From assembly GCA_007026445.1 (NCBI GenBank), contig VDMD01000256.1, forward strand, positions 1-21,266: DNA of 21,266 nucleotides. The letters run 5' to 3'. Shown one piece after another: positions 7,832 through 16,239 of the stretch. The position numbers and the translations under genes were made by a program. The notes beneath the pieces were generated by a model that saw only the letters and a list, made by a program, of their open reading frames with translations, ran no database searches and was not told where the DNA came from. Each line of letters starts with the position of its first letter. Positions within the stretch are counted from its first letter, which is position 1. This stretch comes from Schizophyllum amplum (Eukaryota > Basidiomycota > Agaricomycetes > Agaricales > Schizophyllaceae).

Positions 7832-10508
7832 CTATCGTCGATGTGGTTTCCGCGCACCAGTTGGTCGTCGACGCTGGTCGATCAACAGTTGCGGGCTAAA
7901 CCCCTCATCCCTGCTCTCTTCCCTATACGGGTCAAACGGCTCGCTCTCCCCCGCGCCGTCTCCCGAATTGCGCTCGCCATCCCTCGCACCCCGCTCTCCA
8001 TCCCTCACACCCCGCTCTCCATCCCGCATACCCCGCTCTCCATCGCCCTCACTCCCCGCATACCTCGGCGGCAGCTCCACCACGCGCGTGTCGTCGCCGT
8101 GGTACACCGTCACCGGCACCGCGCCCCCGTCGTGGTGCACGACGTAGACATTGTGCGCGCTCTCGCGCATGCCGCCGTCGCTGCTGCTGCCCTCCGTCCG
8201 TCGTAGGGGGTCCAGGAGCGCGCTCCCGGCCTGGGGCAGCAGCGCGCTTCCGGCCTGGGTCGTTGGTGATGACGGTTCCCGGTGGAAGGGCGATGACGGC
8301 TCGCGAGGGAAGGGCATCTGCGCGGCATATGGCGTCTGCGCATGTGGGTCGTAGGGCGCGTACGGCGAGGAGGGCGATGGGGGCTCGACGGCGAAGGGTT
8401 CGTGCGCAGAGGAGAAGGGGCGTCGCGAGCGGCGGCGGCGGAGGAAGAACCAGACGCCGAGGGCGCCAACGATGAGGCCGAGGACAAGGCCGCCGATTCC
8501 GGCGCTGGGAGGTGAGTTAGCAGGTGAGAGGACAGCATGAGGCCGGTGAGAGGAAGAGGATGAGGGCAGGATGAGGATGAGGGCCAGGATGAGGATGAGG
8601 TCAAGATGAGGATGATGGGCAGGATAACAAGGCGAGGAAGAAGACGCACCCTACGGCAGCAGCAGGAGAAACGACAGAGGGGTCACTGCGGCAACATCAG
8701 CTATTTGCTACGCAAATCACGCTCATGAAACTCACTCTCCACCTAGACAAGACGCCTTGCCTTCGCCGCTATGTAGCATCCCGATAGACCACAAGTTGTG
8801 ATCCGAATCTGCGACCTTTGGTAGCACATTAGGCAATCCAGTTATTATGACAAAATAACGTCCCGTGACTCACCGAGACATAGAACGGCGTACTCCAGCT
8901 CAGGCCCACAGTCCAATCTGCCGTCCATATCAGCTGTGCCGCACGCGTTCGCATAAATCACCCAATACGCACTGAAAGTACTCATATCATTGATAGTAGC
9001 GTTATATGGCGGGTGCGACGGCGGGGCCACCTGCTCACACAATGAGCCTAAATCCCAGGTGCTCGATACAGACCACTGACCGTCACCGTATACGGCGCCG
9101 TGCCATTCTTGGGCGTCAGTTGGAGGTCGGTACACTGAAAGCACCGTCAACAGAAAGCACCGTCAACACGTCTCATCCTGCAATGTACAACGCTACTCAC
9201 CTGCGGCGGCCACCCCGTCCACGACAACGGCCCCGACGCATCGTACGCCTCGATATCGAGCGGCCCGTCCGGCCAGCTGAGCGTGTCGTTCGAGCACGAG
9301 CGGCTGAACGCGGTGGTGTTATGTACGACGTTGACGACGGACTGGCAGCCGCCGGTGTAGCCGTTGGCGTCGAACTGGGAGTATGATCATGAGCGATGCG
9401 ACCGTCGATGAGCTGCGACTCCGATTGATGAAGAGGATGAAGGAGTAAGGATTGGGTGAGGGGATTGCGAGGTGAGCCAGAGTGAACAGCGAGGAGACAA
9501 GCCGATGAGAAATGAGCAACACATGGTAACGGGGGGAGCGATGACATCCCTCAGAGCCTACAGATACTGCGGCAGCACATACCATGCATATTTGAACCTA
9601 TGAGCGATCTTTGGTTAGTTTGGGAATGTAGAATGGGTATGAGCGCGCTCACCTGCGTATTTGGAGGGAATGGGACTTCGAAGTCGTATTCGTTGCCGCT
9701 GCCCACGTCAAGAACGAAGGGGAATTGGTATATTCTGGAAGATGTAGATGGTCAGACGATGTAGGATGACGACCGAATCCGGGAAGACGACTGGTACTGG
9801 GAAGACGAGGTATGCCACGAAGTGAACATATGCCAGGGATTGACCGAATAAACACAAGCAAGAGACGTACGAAGTGTATATCAGAAACGAGTATGGCGCT
9901 GTCCCGCTCGGGCTGTACAGCTTCGTCAATGAAACGCTCATCGTTCGCCAGGCTGTGCGACGCACCCTGTTGCTGAGCCCCGATTCCACTTGATGCGCAT
10001 GGTCTCGCATTGCTCTGCGTAGCCAGAAGTGGAGGTGCGAGCCGGATGGCAGGACGTTTGGGCGCAGCCGATCGTAGAAGCAGCGCCGGGGGAGGGCGTT
10101 GCAGGATACGGCATGAAGAGCAAGGTGAATGGGACGAAGAAGTTGGTTTAGCATTGCGTACTTGACTATGAGCATAAACACTCACCGTATACAGGGAACT
10201 GCCTCAAATCGCCGTCCTCGGTGTAGAAATCGAACACCCAGGACTAGGCAGGAGGGAGGAGGGGTGCAAGAGCAAGTGTCCGCCGAGTTCCAGGGTCGAG
10301 TTCCGTGGTGAACGTATATCATGGAGGGGATTCCATTTTGCGGCGCAGAGGGTGAGCGGATATAGAGAGAGCAAGCGCATAAACTGCAGTCAGTACACTC
10401 GTGAAGGACGCATACATCCAGTTCACGCACCTGTTCCATGGGTTCCAGCATCGTCGCGCTCGCCCTCAGACACAGCGCGCACCATAGAAGCGCTGTCGTC
10501 GGTCGCAT
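7832..10508 (-). CDS. Gene B: paralogue of A, single-pass surface protein with extended repeat-bearing tail
   Basis: Thirteen exons, complement of 10431-10508, 10186-10243, 9966-10014, 9871-9912, 9653-9734, 9583-9597, 9201-9374, 9081-9134, 8973-9030, 8874-8917, 8736-8815, 8650-8685 and 7832-8504, giving 480 aa. A signal peptide (MRPTTALLWCALCLRASA) precedes the two-part ectodomain: CETMRIKW...APYSFLIY...VQICMFDANG and CTDLQLTPKNGTAPYTVT...FNWTVGLSW...FYVSVADSD. Sequons NTT, NDT, NGT, NAT and NWT are present. The membrane helix is about residues 258-279, followed by a basic stop-transfer RRRRSRR. The tail is about 200 residues, longer than in A. It has Pro/Ser-rich segments, the conserved VYVVHHDGG and VELPPRYA, and a GERGxRD repeat. 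Exons 2-6, 8-10 and 12 have the same length as in A. Introns 1, 2, 4, 6 and 12 are 136-208 nt, while most in A are 43-79 nt. A surface or sensing role is a guess from topology. Confidence 0.85.
7971..8050 (-). repeat. 21-bp coding tandem repeat in gene B tail
   Basis: Three 21-bp units (7971-7991, 7992-8012, 8013-8033) plus a partial fourth lie inside the last exon of gene B. They encode repeated GERGxRD heptads in frame on the minus strand. Paralogue A has no such repeat at the equivalent place. The unit length is a multiple of three, so copy-number change would not break the frame. Confidence 0.85.
8537..8625 (-). repeat. GATGAG-type low-complexity repeat inside intron 12 of gene B
   Basis: The plus strand reads as repeated GATGAGG(A/G) blocks from about 8557 to 8618. 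The stretch lies wholly inside the intron complement(8505-8649), making that intron 145 nt while its counterpart in A is 53 nt. In the gene's sense it is a pyrimidine-rich CTCATC tract ahead of the acceptor, so it may also act as an extended polypyrimidine tract. Confidence 0.7.
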
Positions 10509-11464
10509 GATGGGGGAATAGAAGGGGAAGCAGAAATATTGGGTGCAGCCAGGCGTGATTGGAGCGATGTGCGTAAAGCAGTATCGCCCTAGGACGCGGT
10601 CCGCGACTAGGACTCCGAGGGAGACTGTGTTTCAGCACGAGCACTCGGCCTAGCAAAGATGACTCGGCAGAAGGAGACGGTGCAGACAAGCAAGGAGGAC
10701 TGCGCAACCCGTCGCTCTCAAGGAATGAGGCAAGGGATAGAAGCCAAGTTGTGAAGATGGTTTTCTGCAGCCGGAACTGAATGACTTCGGCGCGGAGATC
10801 CCGTGTGTTTTGCAAATGCGCGCCGCCCACCAAGCAAGCGCCCACTTCCGCGGTGGCGGTGGCGGTCAGCGCTCCTTGGCAGGGTCTGAGCGGTGCAAGG
10901 AGGCGTCGTTGCACAGACATGGTAGCGATACGGGTCGGAGACCACGAACGTTAGCGGGATGCCGCTTGCCGCGATGTGACCATCTGATGTCTTCACTTTG
11001 CACTCGAAGGCAGCCAACCCTTCATCCTCACCAGCAAGGAGTCCGCCCAGATGCAGAAGAGACGCTGCCATAACGGTCCCCCATCTCACGAGATAACAGA
11101 GATGATTTGTACGCTCATGCCAGCCGTGGTATTTCGTACCAGCTATACTCAGACTACAAGGAAATCGTATCACGCCGATGCTCAAGGCGTCCGTCCTAGT
11201 CTACTTCACTATCGCATGCGCTCCGATGGCACTTTAGTAGTCGTGCCCGACGTACCGCTGGTAGTTCTCGCTACCGGTCCTCGTGCTGCAAGGACGACGG
11301 CCGTTGCAGGCATTGGAGGCTGCGACCGCTGAATGCACCGGAGGACGGCGAATGCTGAACACATCTGATGCTGAATGCACCGGAGGAATAAAAGCGACGC
11401 CTGCACTGACATGAGCTATCATGAACCACTGCACAGGTATGGTGCTTACCAATCTATCAAGGTC
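10509..11464. other. Region upstream of gene B without a recognised gene
   Basis: The first 100-200 bases should hold the promoter of gene B; on the minus strand CCAAT occurs within about 60 nt upstream of its ATG. Two long overlapping minus-strand frames (10423-10920 and 10718-11185) cover much of the rest. The second contains an ATG at 11069-11071 followed by about 55 residues with reasonable composition (for example FECKVKTSDGHIAASGIPL). I recognise no domain and cannot build a splice chain, so I do not call a gene. Confidence 0.35.
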
Positions 11465-11566
11465 TTGCTATCAAGGTCAAGCCCTTGCTATCAAGGTCAT
11501 GCCCTTGCTATCACGGCCATGCCCTTGCTATCACGGCCATGCCCTTGTGCTATCACGGTCATGCCC
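11465..11566. repeat. Tandem repeat, five units of 20-22 bp (TTGCTATCAAGGTCATGCCC type)
   Basis: Units start at 11465, 11485, 11505, 11525 and 11545. The first four are exactly 20 bp; the fifth is 22 bp through a TG insertion. Variation is mostly AAGGTC versus ACGGCC in the middle. A partial copy precedes the array (CTATCAAGGTC near 11454). There are no spacers, so this is a minisatellite and not a CRISPR array. Confidence 0.9.
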
Positions 11567-11620
11567 TTGCGTCGCGCCAATCATTTCCATATCATGCAAA
11601 GGTCAGCGGACGAGGTAGGG

Positions 11621-11750
11621 AAGACTGAGAAGAGGGAACAAAATCACTGGAGTGCGAAGACAGACTGAGAAGAGGGAATGAAGACTGGGAAGAGGGAATG
11701 AAGACTGAGATGAGGGAAGGAAGACTGAGAAGAGGGAATGAAGACTGAGC
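11621..11750. repeat. Tandem repeat of 20 bp (AAGACTGAGAAGAGGGAATG type)
   Basis: Head-to-tail units occupy 11661-11680, 11681-11700, 11701-11720 and 11721-11740, with a half unit at 11741-11750. A separated copy lies at 11621-11640. Unit-to-unit differences are one to three bases. The array is purine-rich on the plus strand. Confidence 0.9.
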
Positions 11751-11956
11751 ATGACTGAATCGTCGGAAGCTCCCAACGCCCCCGCCTCGACACTCACATC
11801 GGCCCCGCTAGCCTCGACAATCTCAACACCTCCGCCTCGAACACTTACAACGGCCCGCCCGACAGGATGCAAGGCGGGCATAGATCCGTCCGCGGTATCA
11901 GGACCGGCCTGGACATAACCAGGACATGACGAGGGACGGGCGAAGGGTTCGCTAAC
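11751..11956. other. Short Ser/Thr/Pro-rich open frame between repeat arrays, not called as a gene
   Basis: An ATG at 11751-11753 opens a 55-codon plus-strand frame ending at TAA 11916-11918. It encodes a Ser/Thr/Ala/Pro-rich peptide beginning MTESSEAPNAP. Both flanks are repeat arrays, and I see no splice continuation or homologous family. It may be chance or a fragment of a degraded element. Confidence 0.2.
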
Positions 11957-12024
11957 TCGAGCACCGAAGGATCGGATGGTCGAGCACCAAGTGTCGAATG
12001 GTCGAGCACCGAAGTGTCGAATGG
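11957..12024. repeat. Tandem repeat, three units of 22-23 bp (TCGAGCACCGAAGTGTCGAATGG type)
   Basis: Units are 11957-11979, 11980-12001 and 12002-12024; a degenerate continuation (TCAAAATCGAAGGGTCGAG) follows. This third family is unrelated to the two 20-bp arrays upstream, so the locus holds three distinct minisatellites within about 560 bp. Confidence 0.85.
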
Positions 12025-12553
12025 TCAAAATCGAAGGGTCGAGATTCGATTCAATGAAGAACATCAGTCACGAAAGAACAGAGCAAGTCCCGAAGAACAA
12101 ACAAGCCCCGGATGTCCGAGAAAGAAGAGAGGGGGCAGTCACGAGGACGGTCGAGAACAGGGTCGACCTGAGACCCATGCCCACATCCCGAGGGCCTCGA
12201 GCCCCAGTTGTGTGCGGAGGCGGGGCTGTAGAGCGGGGCTTGCTGCGGAGCCATGCATGAGGGCGCAAACATGCCTGCGCTATGAGTATAGCCAAGCGCA
12301 TTGCCACTGTTAAAGTGAATAGGCCAGTGAGGCAGTGGAAAAGCAAGTGAAGATGGACAGGCAAGTGAGGCGGCGACGTTGGAGCATTCGTGGACTTTAT
12401 GGTTACAGATCGGTTCGTAATTATCCGTCCTTGATTTGTGCAGACGCGGACATTCCCAGAGACGCGACCGTGAAGTCTGAGCAGGACGATCAGTTGGGAG
12501 CCGATGGGCGTGGATGGAAGGGCGGAAAGCTGGGACGCACAAGATGATCCATT
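12025..12553. other. Region between repeat cluster and IF1 gene, no recognised gene
   Basis: A 197-codon minus-strand frame (12051-12644) crosses this stretch but overlaps the last exons of the IF1 gene in a different phase and shows no domain. A plus-strand frame at 11976-12260 begins inside the repeat array. I regard both as chance frames. The right end should contain the 3' untranslated region of the IF1 gene. Confidence 0.4.
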
Positions 12554-13037
12554 TTACTTCTTCTCCGCCTTCGAGAGCTCGTCGGCGTGCTGCTTCTCGA
12601 GAACGTCCTGTAGGACAAGACTTCAGTAGAAGCGCTATAGACATGACAAGGCAGCGTACCAGCTCCTTGCGCTTCTTCTCAATCTGAGGTCGAGGTCAGC
12701 ATGCACGTAGGCTGACCATCCCGCGCCGAGAACATACCTCATCACGCATCTTCTTGATGAGCTCCTGCTCGTGCTGGCGAGCGTAGCTGTCTGCGCCCAA
12801 GTCAGCCTCCGCACACCGCATATGCAGCACATGACCCACCCTCCTGGGCCTTCTCCCTCTTCCTGCACGCCCACATGAGCCTCTCGCGTAAAACCGGGAC
12901 GTCAACACCTCCACTCACGAGAACTCCTTCGACGACGCGACCGAGCCCTCCTTCACGCTCGACGCGTAGCGCTTGGCGACGGTCGTAAGCTGCGGCGCAG
13001 CACGACGCGCGGCGGTGAGTCTGGTGGCAGCGAGCAT
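12554..13037 (-). CDS. INH1: Mitochondrial F1Fo-ATPase inhibitor protein IF1
   Basis: Five exons, complement of 12919-13037, 12840-12862, 12738-12790, 12660-12683 and 12554-12607, giving 90 aa. Residues 1 to about 25 (MLAATRLTAARRAAPQL...) form a basic, acid-free mitochondrial presequence. The core EFSKREKAQEDSYARQHEQE matches the conserved inhibitory region of IF1 (FxKREkAxExxYxRxxExE). A charged helix with coiled-coil character follows (IEKKRKELDVLEKQHADEL). In mitochondria IF1 binds the F1 catalytic interface at low matrix pH and blocks wasteful ATP hydrolysis. Length fits fungal IF1 precursors. The gene is divergent to the subunit h gene, with 150 bp between start codons. Every exon junction keeps frame, and all introns are GT-AG. 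Confidence 0.93.
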
Positions 13038-13187
13038 AGTTGATGGGATAGCAAAAGCAAGTGTTCGACCTCGGTTGTTTGCCGCGGTGTTTGCGTTTGC
13101 GCCGGCACGACGTCACGCTTGGGTGGTCACGCCGGCCCACGCTGGCACGTGCGCACCCGCCGTTTTATCCCGCCCGTCATCCCCACC
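13038..13187. promoter_or_regulatory. Bidirectional promoter region between IF1 and ATP14
   Basis: Only 150 bp separate the divergent start codons. The interval contains a palindrome-like GACGTCAC at 13109-13116 (a CRE/ATF-type core, TGACGTC on the other strand) and a CACGTG E-box at 13146-13151. No TATA box is obvious for either gene. Both products act on ATP synthase, so shared control is plausible; this is inference from position and motif only. Confidence 0.55.
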
Positions 13188-13708
13188 ATGTCCTTCATGC
13201 TCAGGCAGGCGCCCAAGGTCGTGAGTGCGCGTCCGCAGAGGCGATGGCATGGCCCTGATATATGTTGCAGGCCCAAAATGCGTCCCGCGCATTCGCTACT
13301 TCTGCCGCTGCACGCGCAGGTGCGTCTCACACTTTATTTCTAGCCAGCGTGTTCTTACCGCGTATCATCCAGATATCGTCCAGCAGCTCTACATCAAGGA
13401 GTTGAAGGCATACAAGCCCGCGGTTGCTGTGCGTTTACACTTGGGTTGAAATACTGTGTGATCGGCTAACGTGCAAGCAGGCCAAGGACGCCCATGTCGG
13501 CACCGTCAAGACGTGGTCCGCGCCGCAGAAACCCTCCGCCCCGGCTCTCCCCACCGACATCGCTGCTGAGCTGTCCGCATACGACGCGGCCGAGCCCACG
13601 CTCGCGTCGACCCCTGCGGCTGGCGAGGCCCCGGCGGCCTCCAGCAGCGCGGAAGAGTTCCTCGAGATGCTTGAGGCGGACCCGGTTGTGGAGGAGCACC
13701 ACCACTAG
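13188..13708 (+). CDS. ATP14: Mitochondrial F1Fo-ATP synthase subunit h
   Basis: Four exons, 13188-13220, 13271-13319, 13373-13428 and 13481-13708, giving 121 aa. The N-terminus (MSFMLRQAPKVAQNASRAFA) is a basic, hydroxylated mitochondrial presequence. The mature part begins DIVQQLYIKELKAYKP, then VKTWSAPQKPSAPALP, matching the conserved start of fungal subunit h (Atp14). The C-terminus is acidic and Ala-rich (SSSAEEFLEMLEADPVVEE) and ends in three His residues, consistent with the acidic character of subunit h. This protein belongs to the peripheral stalk of the fungal F1Fo-ATP synthase in the inner mitochondrial membrane. Introns are 50-53 nt with good GT-AG ends. It faces the IF1 gene head to head. 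Confidence 0.92.
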
Positions 13709-13964
13709 AGTGGTACGCCTGCTGTTGTCGAAGGTGGAATCGAGTGTATAGAATGCATGCTGTTCTGCTCGTCATTGCGGTCCGTCTGATGTCGTGATCG
13801 GCCAGCGACAAGACTTTCTCCCGCTCAATAACGACTTCCCTTCAAGTTCGGGGTCACCTCACCCCATTGTCCGTCCTCCATATTCAGATATACTTCTCCT
13901 CTGCTCCCTCTCGTCCCACGCTCCGGGAGTTTCCTGTAGCTCAAGTATGCCTTCCTCCCACCCA

Positions 13965-14398
13965 TCACCCTGACACGCTTGCACTCCCCGCTAACGCTTC
14001 CTTCGCCTCAGTCAATCTCAGCCTAAACCGGAGTATCAGCCCAGTTTTCCGCATCTTATCTCGTATCCCGCCCCGCGTTGACTTGGAGACACTTGAACCC
14101 AGTACTCACTGATTCCTCTTTGAAAGCACGCGAAGCGTATTCTTCTTTTCCGCCTCTGTCATCTCTGCCCAATTCCCTATTCTTGAGAGCGTCTGTTCTT
14201 ATGTCAGCTATCTACATCTCTCTCGCTGTGCTGCACAACTTGAAAACGCACGCCATCGCTATTGACCACCATGGGTCCCAGTTCGTCGAGGAGGGGTATT
14301 TTCCCTCCGCCTACGTTAGTTTGTGTCGCATCTGTGTTTGTGGACTTGTCCTCGAGAAGCAGAGGCTCCGCGGGCTTTGGCTCGGTGTTGCCGCTCAT
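13965..14398 (-). CDS. Small conserved fungal protein (LGPxVVNxDGTLSRIxNW family), unknown function
   Basis: Three exons, complement of 14252-14398, 14110-14192 and 13965-14022, giving 95 aa. Exon 1 is polar and low-complexity, ending KIPLLDELGPMVVNSDG. Exon 2 continues TLSRIGNWAEMTEAEKKNTL, then RVLSKRN; the junction falls inside the DG|TLSRI motif. From memory, this block (LGPxVVNxDGTxxRIxNWxxMxxxE, then TLRVLxKRNxxRL) recurs in small uncharacterised fungal proteins; I know of no assigned role. No signal peptide or membrane helix is visible. The last exon uses the acceptor at 14023-14024 (TTTAG), giving QLRLTEAKEALAG and TGA at 13965-13967. An alternative acceptor 16 nt downstream would give a shorter end (QRRKR stop), so the C-terminus is the least certain part. 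Confidence 0.7.
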
Positions 14399-14737
14399 GT
14401 TTGTTGCTCGAAAGTTGAGGGTGATGGAGAAGAAGCAAGTGTGAGGACGACGTCAAATGGGAAGGACAGCTGAACTTTCTAGAAGCCTACGAATTAAGGG
14501 AGGTTCATACGAAGGACGCCAACGCTGATGATGACCGCCAACTCTAATAATTCCTCCCAACCACAGAGCTACAAGTGTAACGCCAATGAGCGTTCAATAA
14601 GTACAAAATGAATGCAATTCCTTCCGCTAGTCCGTTCGTATGATGCTAGTAATGCGAGACGATGGTAGTGTAGTGTACAATGAGCAGACAAAGGTGACCC
14701 AACCATGAACAGTGCCTAACGCAACGGAAAACCGCCT

Positions 14738-16027
14738 TCACCGTCCGACAGTCGTCGTAGGGTCAAACGGACTTGACGCATAAGTCGACGCCTTCTTGCT
14801 CTGCAGACTCCGCACCGCGCGTCGCAGTGACGCTCCCAATCGCTCTCTGATGCCCATCTTCTGGCGAATAGGCTCCGTCGGCGCGATGGAGAAGGGGGTA
14901 TGCGAATAGGAGACGGCAGGGAAACCGGAGGACAGCATGGGCTGGGCGGGAATGACATTGATCTTCTCCTCTCGCGGGGTGGGAGAACCAGAGGGCGGCG
15001 TGGGCGGCGGGGTGGCGGGCTGCCCGACCGAGCTGGCACTCCATGTGTCGCCGGATGTGGTACGGACGAGAGATGGCACAGTAGCTGGCTGCGGCGTCTG
15101 CGTCTGCTGCTTCTCCGCGTTGCGTGTGACGTGGCGTGTAGGGCGCGGTGGCACGCGCGGCCCGTCGAAGAAGTCGGCGGGGAGGCAACGGAGCATGATC
15201 GGGTTGAGCGCCTCCAACTCCTGCCCCGCCTCAACAAGGGTGATGCGGTCCAGCGGATCTGCGGTCAAGAACCGGGAGCAGAGCTCGCCGAAGGCGTCGG
15301 AGATGTTGGCAACGGTCTGCAGGTGCGCGACGCCATGGGTAAGGTACAGGCGGAAGTCAACGTCCTTGCGATGGGGGCGTAGCCACGGCTTGCTCTGCGC
15401 GACGGCGACAAACATAACCATGCCCAGCGCATAGATGTCGGCGTCGCGGTTGTAGTAGTGCCCGCGCAGGATCTCTGGCGCGCGGTAGAACGTGCTTCCC
15501 AACCCGGGCTGCTCTGTGATCTCCTGGTCGCTTGCCCAGCCGAAGTCGCAGATTTTCCATGTGCGCAGGTCGGGGGACAGCAGTACATTCTCGAGCTTGA
15601 GATCGCGGTGGTAGAGGCCGTTAGCGTGCATGTAGGAGAGCGCGCTGGTGAGCTGGAGGAAGCCATCGCGGAGTTCGTCGACGCGTAACCGAAAGGCGTC
15701 GTGGAAGACGGCGGTGAAGAGATCGCCGCCACGGCAGAGGTGCATGGCGGAGACGACGTGATCGGCGGTGACGTAGGTATCTATGAGGGTCACGACGCTC
15801 GGGTGGTCGCTGAGGGCGGCGTGAATGATGTGTTCTTTCCTCTGCTGCCGGAGGACGGGGGCGCCTGGCCGCGTGTCGCGGGCTTGAAATTTGAGCGCCA
15901 CTACGCGCCCGTCCTTGGTATCTACTGCACGGGCGACAACACCATTAGAGCCGCTTCCAATGCGGTCGTACTCGTTATAGGCAAATCTTGCTACAGGGAA
16001 AGTCTTGAAGGAGGCGTCGTAGCTCAT
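14738..16027 (-). CDS. Serine/threonine protein kinase, Ran1/Sks1-like
   Basis: A single coding exon of 429 aa. All catalytic landmarks are present: Gly loop GSGSNG (24-29), VALK lysine K46, alphaC Glu E65, catalytic HRDLKLEN (140-147), DFG (161-163) and APE (183-185). The kinase domain spans about 17-290. The C-terminal 140 residues are Pro/Ser/Thr-rich and end in a basic segment (RERLGASLRRAVRSLQSKK). The GSTFYRAPE activation segment and NRDADIYALGM helix F region recall fungal Ran1/Ksp1/Sks1-type kinases, which act in nutrient and cell-cycle signalling; subfamily placement is by eye. On the minus strand a 48-nt intron may sit in the 5' untranslated region (GTGAGT at 16093-16088, acceptor ending 16046). 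The protein should be an active, soluble kinase. Confidence 0.92.
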   Translation of the reverse strand: MSYDASFKTFPVARFAYNEYDRIGSGSNGVVARAVDTKDGRVVALKFQARDTRPGAPVLRQQRKEHIIHAALSDHPSVVTLIDTYVTADHVVSAMHLCRGGDLFTAVFHDAFRLRVDELRDGFLQLTSALSYMHANGLYHRDLKLENVLLSPDLRTWKICDFGWASDQEITEQPGLGSTFYRAPEILRGHYYNRDADIYALGMVMFVAVAQSKPWLRPHRKDVDFRLYLTHGVAHLQTVANISDAFGELCSRFLTADPLDRITLVEAGQELEALNPIMLRCLPADFFDGPRVPPRPTRHVTRNAEKQQTQTPQPATVPSLVRTTSGDTWSASSVGQPATPPPTPPSGSPTPREEKINVIPAQPMLSSGFPAVSYSHTPFSIAPTEPIRQKMGIRERLGASLRRAVRSLQSKKASTYASSPFDPTTTVGR

Positions 16028-16045
16028 GATGATGTCGAGTGTATC

Positions 16046-16093
16046 CTGTTGCTATCATTGGTGATTACACAGGGAAAGGGTCACTTTACTCAC
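16046..16093 (-). other. Possible 5'UTR intron of the kinase gene
   Basis: On the minus strand the sequence runs CTTG|GTGAGTAAAG ... GCAACAG|GATACAC, 48 nt long, ending 18 nt before the kinase ATG. Both ends fit the consensus seen in the other genes here, and the length matches local introns. It is not needed for the reading frame, so only transcript data could confirm it. Confidence 0.45.
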
Positions 16094-16225
16094 CAAGTAT
16101 ATAGCTTGAGGTACGGGTCGTGAGTGCGGATCTTGACTGGTGATGCGGGCAAGTTCGCGCGAGCGGCTAAGATGGTCGACGGAGGTGTTGAGGGCGGTGA
16201 TGATCCGGGGACAATCTGGGCGCCT

Positions 16226-16231
16226 CTTATA
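16226..16231 (-). promoter_or_regulatory. TATA box candidate for the kinase gene
   Basis: The minus strand reads TATAAG followed by AGG, about 200 nt upstream of the kinase ATG. With the proposed 5'UTR intron, a transcription start near 16195-16200 would leave a short spliced leader. Confidence 0.4.
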
Positions 16232-16239
16232 CAGGTACC

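Noticed and set aside
8110..8649. 179-codon minus-strand frame spanning the end of gene B
   Set aside because: It reads through intron 12 and then exon 13 in the wrong phase; the true frame gives the membrane helix and the VHHDGG motif.
10423..11185. Two overlapping minus-strand frames of about 160 codons upstream of gene B
   Set aside because: The two frames compete, one runs into exon 1 of gene B out of phase, and neither shows a motif or a splice chain. A short start at 11071 remains possible but unsupported.
11465..11750. CRISPR-like array
   Set aside because: The repeats are head to tail with no spacers, and the genome is eukaryotic; they are minisatellites.
12051..12644. 197-codon minus-strand frame
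   Set aside because: It overlaps the last two IF1 exons in another phase and has no recognisable domain; the IF1 exons are strongly supported.
14900..15434. Plus-strand frames of 160-165 codons opposite the kinase
   Set aside because: They are antisense shadows of the GC-rich kinase exon, which has every catalytic motif intact.
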